A stretch of 64,000 nucleotides of DNA from Alistipes sp. (GTDB lineage: Bacteria > Bacteroidota > Bacteroidia > Bacteroidales > Rikenellaceae): contig JAFVIB010000042.1 of the NCBI GenBank assembly GCA_017474235.1, forward strand, positions 1 through 64,000. The letters are read 5' to 3'. The notes under the pieces are model-generated. The model was not told where the DNA came from. It did no database searches and saw nothing but the letters and a program-made list of their open reading frames with translations. The translations under genes and the position numbers were made by a program. Shown here in pieces: positions 8,046 to 16,368 of this stretch (its first letter is position 1; the number at the start of each line of letters is the position of its first letter).

Positions 8046-8635
8046 TACTTCTTCAGATATTTGTTAAACAACACCATTAAGAAACCGAGCACAAGGAAAC
8101 CTCCCGGTGCCAGCACGAATACAAGCGGCATATAGTCGCCAATACCTAAGCTCAGACCGAAGATAGAGCCGCTACCCAAAATCTCGCGCACTGCACCGAT
8201 AGTTGTCAGTGAAAGGGTAAAGCCCAATCCGATACCGACACCATCAAGAGCCGAGTCGATAACCCCATTCTTTGATGCAAAAGCCTCTGCGCGACCAAGA
8301 ATAATACAGTTTACAACAATCAGTGGGATAAATACACCTAAAGCTGCATAGAGCGAAGGCACAAATGCCTGCATAAGCATATCCACAACGGTTACAAACG
8401 ATGCAATGACGACGATAAATGCCGGAATACGCACCTTGTCAGGGATAAGATTCTTAATCATCGCAATAAACATATTCGAGAGTATCAGCACAGCCATAGT
8501 TGCCACACCCATACCAAGACCATTTATTGCACTTGTAGTTGTACCCAATGTCGGACACATACCGAGAACCAATACAAAGGTAGGGTTCTCCTTGATAATT
8601 CCCTTCAGAATAAGGGATAACTTATTGTTACTCAT
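8045..8635 (-). CDS. rnfE: Rnf complex subunit RnfE
   Basis: This is the integral membrane partner of RnfA. I place the start at 8635 (MSNNKLSLILKGII) behind an AGGAGG ribosome site. A longer frame to 8710 only reads out-of-frame rnfG sequence. The protein is 196 residues with GMCPTLGTTTSAINGLGMG, the conserved RnfE/NqrD loop with its cysteine. The start overlaps the rnfG stop by 8 bases and the stop shares a base with the rnfA start, so translation is coupled along the operon. Confidence 0.94.
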   Translation of the reverse strand: MSNNKLSLILKGIIKENPTFVLVLGMCPTLGTTTSAINGLGMGVATMAVLILSNMFIAMIKNLIPDKVRIPAFIVVIASFVTVVDMLMQAFVPSLYAALGVFIPLIVVNCIILGRAEAFASKNGVIDSALDGVGIGLGFTLSLTTIGAVREILGSGSIFGLSLGIGDYMPLVFVLAPGGFLVLGFLMVLFNKYLKK

Positions 8636-9254
8636 TATTACCTCCTTTCTCTGCCTGTTGTGATGCTCCGGTAGCAACATCGCCGGCTGTTGCCTGCCAG
8701 CCACATGCAACCTTAAATGCCTCGTAAGCCACTGCTACAGCCTCAGCGTATGCGCGTGATGAGATTGTTGCAGCTGTCAGGGCATCAACATCGCCACCGT
8801 CCTTCTTAACGGTCATATTGATTTCAGACGCATTCTTATCCTTAAATGATGCAAGCAGAACATTGCCCTCATCTGTCATCTTTGTACCCAAGCCCGGAGT
8901 CTCCTTCTGCTCAAGGACATTGATGTTGATAATCTTGCCGGTAGTGTCAAAACCGACCATAAGGCGAACAGTACCACCAAAACCATTCTTCGAGATACTC
9001 TCAACTGCATAACCGACAGCCTTGTCTGCCACCGTTGCAGTGTGAGCGATAATAGGAAGGCTGTTTACCTCGATAGTTTGGCTTGTTGTAGCCTCATACT
9101 CAGGAAGCACCTGATTGAGCGCATCGTTTACAGCGGCAGCCTTAGCCTGCTCAATAGGCTCTTTGGTAATCATATAGACGCCACCTACGGCTGCTGACGA
9201 GATGAGGGTGATGGTAAAGAGTACCACAACCATATTCTTCAATGAACTCTCCAT
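8628..9254 (-). CDS. rnfG: Rnf complex subunit RnfG (FMN-binding)
   Basis: RnfG is a mostly periplasmic subunit carrying a covalent FMN. One N-terminal membrane anchor covers residues 8-28 and an FMN-binding domain follows. The flavinylation site normally reads [S/T]GATx[S/T]. Here it reads TAATIS at residues 160-165, so Gly is replaced by Ala and the acceptor would be Ser165. The C-terminal 25 residues after CGW are low-complexity and variable. RnfG passes electrons between RnfD and the membrane core. The altered motif may still be used by ApbE, but this cannot be told from sequence. Confidence 0.92.
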   Translation of the reverse strand: MESSLKNMVVVLFTITLISSAAVGGVYMITKEPIEQAKAAAVNDALNQVLPEYEATTSQTIEVNSLPIIAHTATVADKAVGYAVESISKNGFGGTVRLMVGFDTTGKIININVLEQKETPGLGTKMTDEGNVLLASFKDKNASEINMTVKKDGGDVDALTAATISSRAYAEAVAVAYEAFKVACGWQATAGDVATGASQQAEKGGNNE

Positions 9255-9263
9255 AACTCCCTC

Positions 9264-10229
9264 CTATTTTACGCCGAAACGCTTTGGTTTAACATACTTG
9301 TTGATAAGCGGCACTACGCTATTCATAATAAGAATTGCGAATGACATACCCTCCGGATACGCGCCCCACAGACGGATACACATTGTAATTACGCCAATGC
9401 CGATACCGTAGATAACCATACCCTTTGTGGTCATCGGGCTTGTTACATAGTCTGTTGCCATAAAGATAGCACCCAGCAATGCACCTCCGGCAAGAAGGTG
9501 GAAGAGTGGGAACTGCCAAATCATTGCGCCACCCATTGTAGCACCGTAGATAGCCGCAAATACCGCCATCGTACCGAGTACTGCCACAGGGATATGCCAG
9601 CTGATAACCTTACGCATAAGCAGGTAGGCAAAGCCGAGCAACAGGGCAAGTGCCGAAACCTCTCCGAAAGAGCCTCCCATAGCACCTGTAAACATTCCGA
9701 GTGCGTCAAAATCTGCAAAATTTACCAACATACCCTTTGCTGCACCGAGTGGTGTTGCACCTGAATAGGCATCAGCAAAACCATTGATTGTAGGCTGCGG
9801 GAAAGAGGTCATCTGCACCGGATAGGCTATAAGCAGAAATACACGAGCCGCAAGAGCTGGATTAAACAGGTTCTTGCCAAGACCACCAAAAGGCATCTTT
9901 GCTACGCCGATAGCCACTACTGCACCCACAACAACAATCCACAGCGGAATATTGGCAGGCAGGTTCATCGCAAGCAGCAATCCGGTAACCACCGCCGAGA
10001 GATTATTTACCGTAACAGGACCTTTAACAAGGAACTTCTGCACAAGGTACTCGAGCAGTACACAGCTTGCAATAGATACTGTCGTAATTGCAAGCACATT
10101 CCAACCAAACACCCTTACCGAGACCATCAGTGCAGGCAGCAGGGCTATGACAACATCGCCCATAAGGCGAACTGTCGAGTAGTCGCTATGCACATGCGGT
10201 GCGGGTGATACAAAAAATCTATTTGCCAT
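9264..10229 (-). CDS. rnfD: Rnf complex subunit RnfD
   Basis: RnfD is a polytopic membrane subunit with a covalently bound FMN. The 321-residue protein has about nine or ten hydrophobic segments. The flavin attachment motif SGATPLG is intact, preceded by the expected ADAY. The MPFGGLGKNLFNPALAARVFL segment is a conserved RnfD/NqrB signature. It lies between rnfC and rnfG with gaps of 12 and 9 bases. It is the probable path for the ion-coupled electron step, as known for the family. Confidence 0.95.
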   Translation of the reverse strand: MANRFFVSPAPHVHSDYSTVRLMGDVVIALLPALMVSVRVFGWNVLAITTVSIASCVLLEYLVQKFLVKGPVTVNNLSAVVTGLLLAMNLPANIPLWIVVVGAVVAIGVAKMPFGGLGKNLFNPALAARVFLLIAYPVQMTSFPQPTINGFADAYSGATPLGAAKGMLVNFADFDALGMFTGAMGGSFGEVSALALLLGFAYLLMRKVISWHIPVAVLGTMAVFAAIYGATMGGAMIWQFPLFHLLAGGALLGAIFMATDYVTSPMTTKGMVIYGIGIGVITMCIRLWGAYPEGMSFAILIMNSVVPLINKYVKPKRFGVK

Positions 10230-10241
10230 ATCTTCTTGTTT

Positions 10242-11582
10242 TTATTTCTTCATATTTCTTGCGCGGATAATACCCATCACGGTCTGCTTACCAAGGCGAA
10301 CATAGTCGAGCAGCGGAATATTTGCCGGACAGGTAAACTGACAGCAACCACACTCGATACAACTTGTAATATCGTTTGCCTCCATAGCATCCCAAGCCTT
10401 CTTCTTAGCCTGCTTAGAGAGCAGATATGGCTCTAAACCCATAGGGCAAGCCTCTACGCACTTCGCACACTTGATACAAGCACTCTCTACTCCGCGACCT
10501 GCTGCAGCACCGACCATAATGGTTATGCCTGAGCAACCCTTCATTACAGGCATTGCAATATTGCTCAGCGCACGACCCATCATCGGTCCGCCATTGATAA
10601 CCTTCACATCTCCCTCTGCAAGACCGCCACATTTGGCAATCATCGCCTCGACAGGAGTACCAAAGCGTGTAAGCAGGTTCTTCGGCTGAGGAACTGCTGC
10701 GCCGGTAACGGTTACAACGCGCTCAATGAGCGGCTTATTCTTCTGCACAGCCTCATATACGGCAACTGCGGTAGATGCATTGCATACTACTGCGCCTACA
10801 TCTATCGGTAGTGCCGGTGGCGGTGGTACTTGACGAGAGGTAACAGCTGCAATTAACTGCTTCTCGCCACCCTGCGGATATTGAGTCTTGAGCATCTGCA
10901 CAGTGATATCTGTTGCAGTGCCGATAATCTGCTGGAGGTGTGCCACAGCATCAGGCTTATTTGCCTCTACGCCGATAACAGCCTTTGTAACGCCTATTGC
11001 ACGCATCAGAATACGAGTACCTACGATAAGCTCCTGACCACGCTCAAGCATTGTGCGGTAGTCAGAGGTAAGGTAAGGCTCGCACTCTACACCATTGATA
11101 ATAAGTATCTCAGCCCTCTTGCCATCAGGAATAGAGAGCTTTACATGGGTTGGGAATGTTGCACCACCCATACCTACAATTCCGGCATCCTTAATCTTCT
11201 CGATTATCTGCTTTGGCTCAAGGTTACACTCGGTTACAAGGGTTGTTGAGCGGTCGATAGCCTCATCCCACTCGTCGCCCTCACGCTTGATGGTTATCAT
11301 CATCTGACGCAGACCCTGACCATTTGGCTGCATATCTACGGCAGTAACAGTACCTGAGATAGGGGCGTGGATATTTGCCGACATAAAGCCTGTTGCCTCA
11401 GCAATCTTCTGACCTACAACTACACTGTCACCCTTCTTAACTATTGCTGTTGCCGGTGCGCCAATGTGCTGTGCAAGGGGGATATTTACCACATCAGGCA
11501 GCTCCATAACCTCTATTGCGCTACCTTTGCTCCACTGCTTGTTGTCTGACGGATGAACTCCGCCTATAGGAAATGTCTTCAT
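10242..11582 (-). CDS. rnfC: Rnf complex subunit RnfC
   Basis: RnfC is the cytoplasmic NADH-binding subunit with FMN. The 446-residue protein begins with a biotinyl-lipoyl-like fold (HIGAPATAIVKKGDSVVVGQ) and has the GGATFPTHVKL nucleotide/flavin region. Two C-terminal [4Fe-4S] sites follow: CIKCAKCVEACP and CIECGCCQFTCP. The arrangement matches the family. It follows rnfB by one base and precedes rnfD by 12. It should accept electrons delivered from ferredoxin through RnfB and the membrane core, reducing NAD+, or run in reverse. Confidence 0.95.
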   Translation of the reverse strand: MKTFPIGGVHPSDNKQWSKGSAIEVMELPDVVNIPLAQHIGAPATAIVKKGDSVVVGQKIAEATGFMSANIHAPISGTVTAVDMQPNGQGLRQMMITIKREGDEWDEAIDRSTTLVTECNLEPKQIIEKIKDAGIVGMGGATFPTHVKLSIPDGKRAEILIINGVECEPYLTSDYRTMLERGQELIVGTRILMRAIGVTKAVIGVEANKPDAVAHLQQIIGTATDITVQMLKTQYPQGGEKQLIAAVTSRQVPPPPALPIDVGAVVCNASTAVAVYEAVQKNKPLIERVVTVTGAAVPQPKNLLTRFGTPVEAMIAKCGGLAEGDVKVINGGPMMGRALSNIAMPVMKGCSGITIMVGAAAGRGVESACIKCAKCVEACPMGLEPYLLSKQAKKKAWDAMEANDITSCIECGCCQFTCPANIPLLDYVRLGKQTVMGIIRARNMKK

Positions 11583-11583
11583 A

Positions 11584-12435
11584 CTACTTCTCCTCCTTTA
11601 CTTCTTCTTTTTTAACCAATGGAGCAAGACCTATCATACGGATTGCTCCGGTAGGACACTCGGCTACACACTTGCGGCAAAGGCGACACTTTGTGCTGTC
11701 GATAAATGCCACATTGTTCTCAACGGTGATTGCACCAAATTCGCACACCTTCTCGCACTTGCGGCAACCGATACAGCCTGCCTTACAAGCCTTCATAGTC
11801 ACTGCACCCTTATCTTTCGATACGCAGCTTACATAGATGGCTCTGTTCTTAGGCCAGCGTTTGCGCAGCTCGATAATGCCCTTAGGACAAGCCTTGACGC
11901 AAGCACCGCAGGCAGTACACTTGTCGGCATCAACCTCAGCAAGACCTGTCTCGGGGTTGATGTGTATAGCGTCAAAGGCACAAGCCTCCACGCAGTCGCC
12001 ATAACCCAAACAGCCGTATGCACAACCTGTCTCACCGACATAGAGCGATGAGGCAATGGCACACGATGTCGCTCCGACATAGGTGTTTGTTCGCGGACGC
12101 TTCTCGCAGCTACCACCACAGCGGACAGTGGCTACTTGAGGCTCCTTCTTCGGTGCAGCCTTGCCGAGATAGTCGGCAATTTTGCTCATACATTCATCAC
12201 CACCAACAGAGCAGTAGAGCGCAGAGATATCATCGCTCTCTACAAGTGCTGTGGCAAGACCTCGGCAGCCCGGGAAACCGCAACCGCCGCAATTTGCTCC
12301 CGGCAGCATCTTCTCAGTTTCATCGATGCGCGGGTCCTCTTCAACCTTGAACTTCTGCGCAACGAAGTAGAGCACCACTGCCGCTACAACGCCGATAATG
12401 CAGAGCGTAAGGATAGTGTAGATTAATGTTGTCAT
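11584..12435 (-). CDS. rnfB: Rnf complex subunit RnfB
   Basis: RnfB is the ferredoxin-facing iron-sulfur subunit. It has an N-terminal membrane helix (residues 4-24), then the CGGCGFPGCRG cluster motif typical of RnfB. Four ferredoxin-type cysteine groups follow: CLGYGDCVEAC, CTACGACVKAC, CIGCRKCEKVC and CRLCRKCVAEC. The last two are each followed by a CP- or CE-type closing site. The 283-residue length is normal for Bacteroidales. It shares one base with the end of rseC. It collects electrons from reduced ferredoxin made by pyruvate oxidation. Confidence 0.95.
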   Translation of the reverse strand: MTTLIYTILTLCIIGVVAAVVLYFVAQKFKVEEDPRIDETEKMLPGANCGGCGFPGCRGLATALVESDDISALYCSVGGDECMSKIADYLGKAAPKKEPQVATVRCGGSCEKRPRTNTYVGATSCAIASSLYVGETGCAYGCLGYGDCVEACAFDAIHINPETGLAEVDADKCTACGACVKACPKGIIELRKRWPKNRAIYVSCVSKDKGAVTMKACKAGCIGCRKCEKVCEFGAITVENNVAFIDSTKCRLCRKCVAECPTGAIRMIGLAPLVKKEEVKEEK

Positions 12436-12857
12436 TACTCTTTATGTATTGTAAAACTTATTTTTTGTGCCAATTTATCTCTAAACAACCACAGTATGCC
12501 GTAATATACAGCTACGGTTGCAAGTGAAATGAGTGCCGAAAGACCCTCGGAGACTCCCGCCAAGATAGCCGCAGCAAGTGCCGCTACCACTACAACTGCC
12601 GGAACTCCATAACACAGAGCCACTGCCATAAGACCCATCTGTACCCTTGTGGCTACAATAACGCTCTGACCAACAGTATAACTCTCTGCATCAGGGGTCG
12701 ATATGAGTATATTTCTGGTTTTGCTCTCAACACCCAGCGAGCAAGCCGACTTTGAGGCACAACTGCCACAAGCCTCACTGCTCTCAACAGCAATGGTTAC
12801 AGTATCACGAAAGATATTGATAACCTTGCCGGTATGAGTTACGCTGTTAGTCGCCAT
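12435..12857 (-). CDS. rseC: SoxR-reducing system protein, RseC family
   Basis: This 140-residue membrane protein has an N-terminal domain with CGSCASKSACSLG (three cysteines) and two C-terminal hydrophobic helices. This matches the RseC/MucC family. It sits first in the Rnf block, as in other Bacteroidales, overlaps the nadE end by 11 bases and abuts rnfB. Its role with Rnf is thought to be maturation or redox sensing; the details are not established. No SoxR gene is seen in the window. Confidence 0.85.
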   Translation of the reverse strand: MATNSVTHTGKVINIFRDTVTIAVESSEACGSCASKSACSLGVESKTRNILISTPDAESYTVGQSVIVATRVQMGLMAVALCYGVPAVVVVAALAAAILAGVSEGLSALISLATVAVYYGILWLFRDKLAQKISFTIHKE

Positions 12858-14433
12858 ACTTGTTGATTAACGGCATAAGACGCTCGTGACCAAAGGCGCA
12901 AGCCGAAAGTCGAAGAACAGGAGGGAACTGATAACGCTTCTTCTCGTTCTTCATAATCATTGCGTGAATCTTCTCTACAACCTCTGAGTCAAAGCCGGCA
13001 TTGATAATCTCCTCACGGTGCTGACCCTGCTCAATCATACGCATAAGGATTGCATCTACAACCTCATATGGTGGCAGTATGTCGCTATCTTTCTGATTAG
13101 GATGAAGCTCTGATGATGGCTCCTTCTCGATTATGCTCTCCGGAATGAGGTTGCCCTTCTCACGATTGATATATCGTGCAAGATCGTACATCTCGCTCTT
13201 GTAGAGGTCGCCCGTAACACTGAAAGCACCCGCAGTATCTCCATAGAGGGTGCAAAGACCGAGCGCATTCTCACTCTTGTTAGATGAGTTGAGAAGAATA
13301 TAACCGGTCTTATTTTGCAGAGCCATAAGCATCACTGTACGGATACGCGCCTGAATATTCTCCTCTGTAAGGTCAAAACCACGACCTCCGATGACCGGCT
13401 TAAGGGTGTTGAGCATAGATGTATAGACCTCTGTAATCGGCAGTACACTGTACTCAATGCCAAGACGCTCTGCCAACTCTGTTGCATCCTCTACTGACTG
13501 ATCAGGAGAGTATGGCGATGGCATAAGAAGTCCTCTGACATTCTGCTTGCCTAAAGCCTCGGCTGCCAAACACGCTACAATAGAGGAGTCGATACCACCG
13601 GACAGACCGACACACGCCTTTGTGTAGCCGTTCTTGTGGAAATAGTCACGCAGACCCAACACCGCAGCACGGAAATTAAATGGAGTACGGTCGTGGCTGT
13701 ATAGAGCCTCCGGAAGGAGACAAGGTTCGTGCTCTGCATCTGTGTCGTAAATTGCAAAGTCCTCAGCAAAATCCTTCATCATCAGTGTAAGGTTGCCATT
13801 ATTGTCCATTACACCCGAAGTGCCATCATAGACAATCTCGCCTGAACCACCAACCTGATTGATAAAGACAACGGTCTTAGACTGTACAAATGCCACATCG
13901 TGAATTGATGAATAACGGCGAGACAGAACGCCCTTGCCATATCGGCGAGCGTTGATATTGATAATAATCTGCGCTGTGCGTGGGAAGTTACGAATACGGC
14001 GGAAATCGTCACCAACAACAAGTGCCACCTTCTCTCCTGCAATAAAGAGAGTCTCGATACCTGTGCCGGAGTTGAGAAATCCCATCTCTCGGCGGGCTGT
14101 GATGTGTTTCTTTGTTACGCAGTGTTTGATACGACCCTCCTGCATTACAACGGCTGCACTCATTGTTCCGTCGATAGATAACAGTGGCGAACCGACAATG
14201 GCAACTATCGAGTCGCAATGGCGAGCGATATCCTCTAAAGCATCCTCGCACAGCTCTAAAAATGTTGTTTTGCGGAGTAAATCAAATGCCGGCGTACCAC
14301 TTACCGCCTGTTCTGCGAAAACTACTACATCAGCACCCTCACGCTTTGCGCGCTCTACGGCATCAATGATTTTTGCAGTATTTCCATTAATATCGCCAAT
14401 GGTGTAGTTTAGTTGAGCCAGAGCTATTTTCAT
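12847..14433 (-). CDS. nadE: NAD+ synthase with nitrilase domain; glutaminase Cys replaced
   Basis: This two-domain enzyme makes NAD+ from deamido-NAD+. The C-terminal synthetase carries the pyrophosphatase loop SGGIDSS, so this half looks active. The N-terminal nitrilase-like domain (residues 1-about 240) should supply ammonia from glutamine through a Glu-Lys-Cys triad. Glu41 and Lys108/109 are present, but the usual CEDxW motif reads GDDFR at 141-145, so the nucleophile is Gly. The enzyme is therefore probably ammonia-dependent. At 528 residues it is otherwise full length. It is the promoter-proximal gene of the nadE-rseC-rnf operon, linking NAD+ supply with a NAD+-using complex. Confidence 0.88.
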   Translation of the reverse strand: MKIALAQLNYTIGDINGNTAKIIDAVERAKREGADVVVFAEQAVSGTPAFDLLRKTTFLELCEDALEDIARHCDSIVAIVGSPLLSIDGTMSAAVVMQEGRIKHCVTKKHITARREMGFLNSGTGIETLFIAGEKVALVVGDDFRRIRNFPRTAQIIININARRYGKGVLSRRYSSIHDVAFVQSKTVVFINQVGGSGEIVYDGTSGVMDNNGNLTLMMKDFAEDFAIYDTDAEHEPCLLPEALYSHDRTPFNFRAAVLGLRDYFHKNGYTKACVGLSGGIDSSIVACLAAEALGKQNVRGLLMPSPYSPDQSVEDATELAERLGIEYSVLPITEVYTSMLNTLKPVIGGRGFDLTEENIQARIRTVMLMALQNKTGYILLNSSNKSENALGLCTLYGDTAGAFSVTGDLYKSEMYDLARYINREKGNLIPESIIEKEPSSELHPNQKDSDILPPYEVVDAILMRMIEQGQHREEIINAGFDSEVVEKIHAMIMKNEKKRYQFPPVLRLSACAFGHERLMPLINKYGD

Positions 14434-14465
14434 CTCTTATACCTTAGTTTATAATAATATCCGCG

Positions 14466-14473
14466 CAAAGGTA
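14466..14473 (-). promoter_or_regulatory. Promoter of the nadE-rseC-rnfBCDGEA operon
   Basis: Minus-strand TACCTTTG with a TTG at 14494-14496 (20-base spacer), 33 bases before the nadE start. Downstream genes overlap or nearly touch, so this is the only clear promoter for the operon. Confidence 0.75.
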
Positions 14474-14542
14474 GTCAAAATTATTAATATTCACAATTTT
14501 ATTTTGTGAATGTAGCTCTGTTTTTTGGAGAGGTAGATTATG

Positions 14543-15298
14543 CTAACTGCCTATAACCTTAGAAATGGCATAGGCAACACTGTCTGAATAGTGCTTTTCG
14601 CCAAGTGTGCCCACGGCAGTTATTCCGCGATAATCTGCATAGAAAATCTCGTCGGCGGTAGATAGTAGTTGTACTGTCAGAGGCTCTATTGAAACTTCAT
14701 ACTGCGGTAACTTTTGCAGAGCCGTAAAGACCATATCTGTATAGACTGAAGATATTGATTTGCTGATAGTTACCTTTGTTCCGTGAACGACTATCGGGTT
14801 TGCACTCTCTACTGCCGTTACCTGCCTGTTATCTACCGCAATGGCAATATCGCAACCGCTCTGTCGTACGATATTTTGCAGCAGTTGGTTGCACGATATT
14901 TCTGCCGAAGTAGGGTAGAGCAGAGGGGTGCTGCAACCCTCGACAAGTGCCGCCTTTGGGCGTAAAACTCGCAGTGAAAATTGTTTGTAGATAGATGTGC
15001 CCACAACGCTTATTCTGACCTTGCCGCTCTGCCAAATGCGAATATCAAGAAAGAGAGTCGCCGATGCAGAGTAACCACCGCGCAGAAGCAACCGCTGACA
15101 CATTTGCTCTATCTCTTTAGCGGTTGGCAGTGGTGTTTGAGGCATTAGAATTTCGGCGTAAGTTTTGAGTATATCGAGGTGCTTGTCGAGGTTAATAACC
15201 CTGTTATCAGTGGCGCGTACTCGCTGATAGATAAACAGGTCATTCTCCTCGAGATTATACCTCTCGACCTTGCCGCTCTCGATATACCACTCCTCCAT
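14543..15298 (-). CDS. Class IV aminotransferase-like protein lacking the PLP lysine
   Basis: The 251-residue fold matches the branched-chain aminotransferase / aminodeoxychorismate lyase class. It has an N-terminal LFIYQRVRATDNRV, a middle VTAVESANPIVV (family: E..SN.f) and a C-terminal STADEIFYADYRGITAV. In active members a Lys lies about 25-30 residues before the ES.N motif in a KT.N pattern. Here the stretch reads EISCN at 133-137, with no Lys. The protein may be inactive as a PLP enzyme or have another role. It shares its start base with the holA stop. Function is unknown; a pabC origin is possible. Confidence 0.7.
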   Translation of the reverse strand: MEEWYIESGKVERYNLEENDLFIYQRVRATDNRVINLDKHLDILKTYAEILMPQTPLPTAKEIEQMCQRLLLRGGYSASATLFLDIRIWQSGKVRISVVGTSIYKQFSLRVLRPKAALVEGCSTPLLYPTSAEISCNQLLQNIVRQSGCDIAIAVDNRQVTAVESANPIVVHGTKVTISKSISSVYTDMVFTALQKLPQYEVSIEPLTVQLLSTADEIFYADYRGITAVGTLGEKHYSDSVAYAISKVIGS

Positions 15299-16368
15299 TA
15301 CTCCATAAAGATTTTGAGAAGCAACTCTCTGAGTAGCTCCGCCTCACTCTTGCCTCCGTTGTCTATACCTTTGCTCTTGCCGTCATATTCGCGCAGCAGT
15401 CCGAGAATATTGAAAACCTTTGAATTTTTCCAACTGCGGGCATACTGCTTTATGTCGCGCAGAGCATATATGTTGCTCGATTTGAGGTGTCCGAGCAACT
15501 CTTGGTCTGTCGGGAATGGTACACCCTTCTTCTGCTGCATCCAACTGAGATAATTGACTATAAAAATCTCACGGAAGGTGCCAAAGAGAGCCATTATTGT
15601 AAGCAATAGCGGATACTGCTTAGGATTCTTGGACAGATGGTCGGCAATGGTCATTGCTCGCGCCATATCGTGGGTGGCAACGGCGCGACAAAGCTCAAAA
15701 TTATTGAACTCTTTCGAGATGCCGATATAGTTTTCAATCTCTACTGCGGTAATCAGTTTGTTATCCTCCGGCATTGAGACTATCAGCTTGTTCAACTCGT
15801 TGCTTATTCGGGATATATCTGTACCTAAGTGGTTTATCATCAGCTCAATAGAGTTTGGCTCTATCTTCAGCCCGTGTTGCGCAACAAAGCCATCTAACCA
15901 ATCCTTTATCTCGTACTCTCGAGGTCGTATAGACTCAAATACCACTCCGTTTGCAAGAGAACTTTTGTATAGCTGTTGTCTTTTGTCGGCACTCTTCTCT
16001 TTGTGGCATATAACGAGTATTGTCGAAGGGAGCGGATTTGCCGTGTAGGCAGCAAGTTGCTCAAGTTGTGGCATAGCCTGCGCCTCTTTGACGATAATGA
16101 CTGTATATCCACCCATCATAGGCATCTGTCGGCAGTGGCTGGCTATTGTTCCGCCATCTGTATCTCTGCCATAGACGGTTGTCTGATTAAAGGCACGCTC
16201 GGTCTCGTTTAAAATGGATGTTGAGAGCTTATCAGAAATTACATCTATAAAGTACGGTTCTTCGCCCATAAGCAGATATACGGGGGCAAAGCGTCTCTGT
16301 GCAATATCGTTACAGATTTTGCAGAAGTCGTCGTGGCTATCTCTGAATTTCTTTGTACTCTTAGCCAT
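15298..16368 (-). CDS. holA: DNA polymerase III subunit delta
   Basis: HolA is the clamp-loader subunit that opens the beta sliding clamp. The 356-residue protein starts MAKSTKKFRDSHDDFCK and has the family hallmark of an N-terminal AAA-like region (RFAPVYLLMGEEPYFIDVISD) followed by helical domains. As in other HolA proteins, there is no functional Walker motif. It overlaps the end of tilS by 8 bases and abuts the aminotransferase-like gene. This places a replication gene in a mixed housekeeping operon. Confidence 0.9.
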   Translation of the reverse strand: MAKSTKKFRDSHDDFCKICNDIAQRRFAPVYLLMGEEPYFIDVISDKLSTSILNETERAFNQTTVYGRDTDGGTIASHCRQMPMMGGYTVIIVKEAQAMPQLEQLAAYTANPLPSTILVICHKEKSADKRQQLYKSSLANGVVFESIRPREYEIKDWLDGFVAQHGLKIEPNSIELMINHLGTDISRISNELNKLIVSMPEDNKLITAVEIENYIGISKEFNNFELCRAVATHDMARAMTIADHLSKNPKQYPLLLTIMALFGTFREIFIVNYLSWMQQKKGVPFPTDQELLGHLKSSNIYALRDIKQYARSWKNSKVFNILGLLREYDGKSKGIDNGGKSEAELLRELLLKIFME

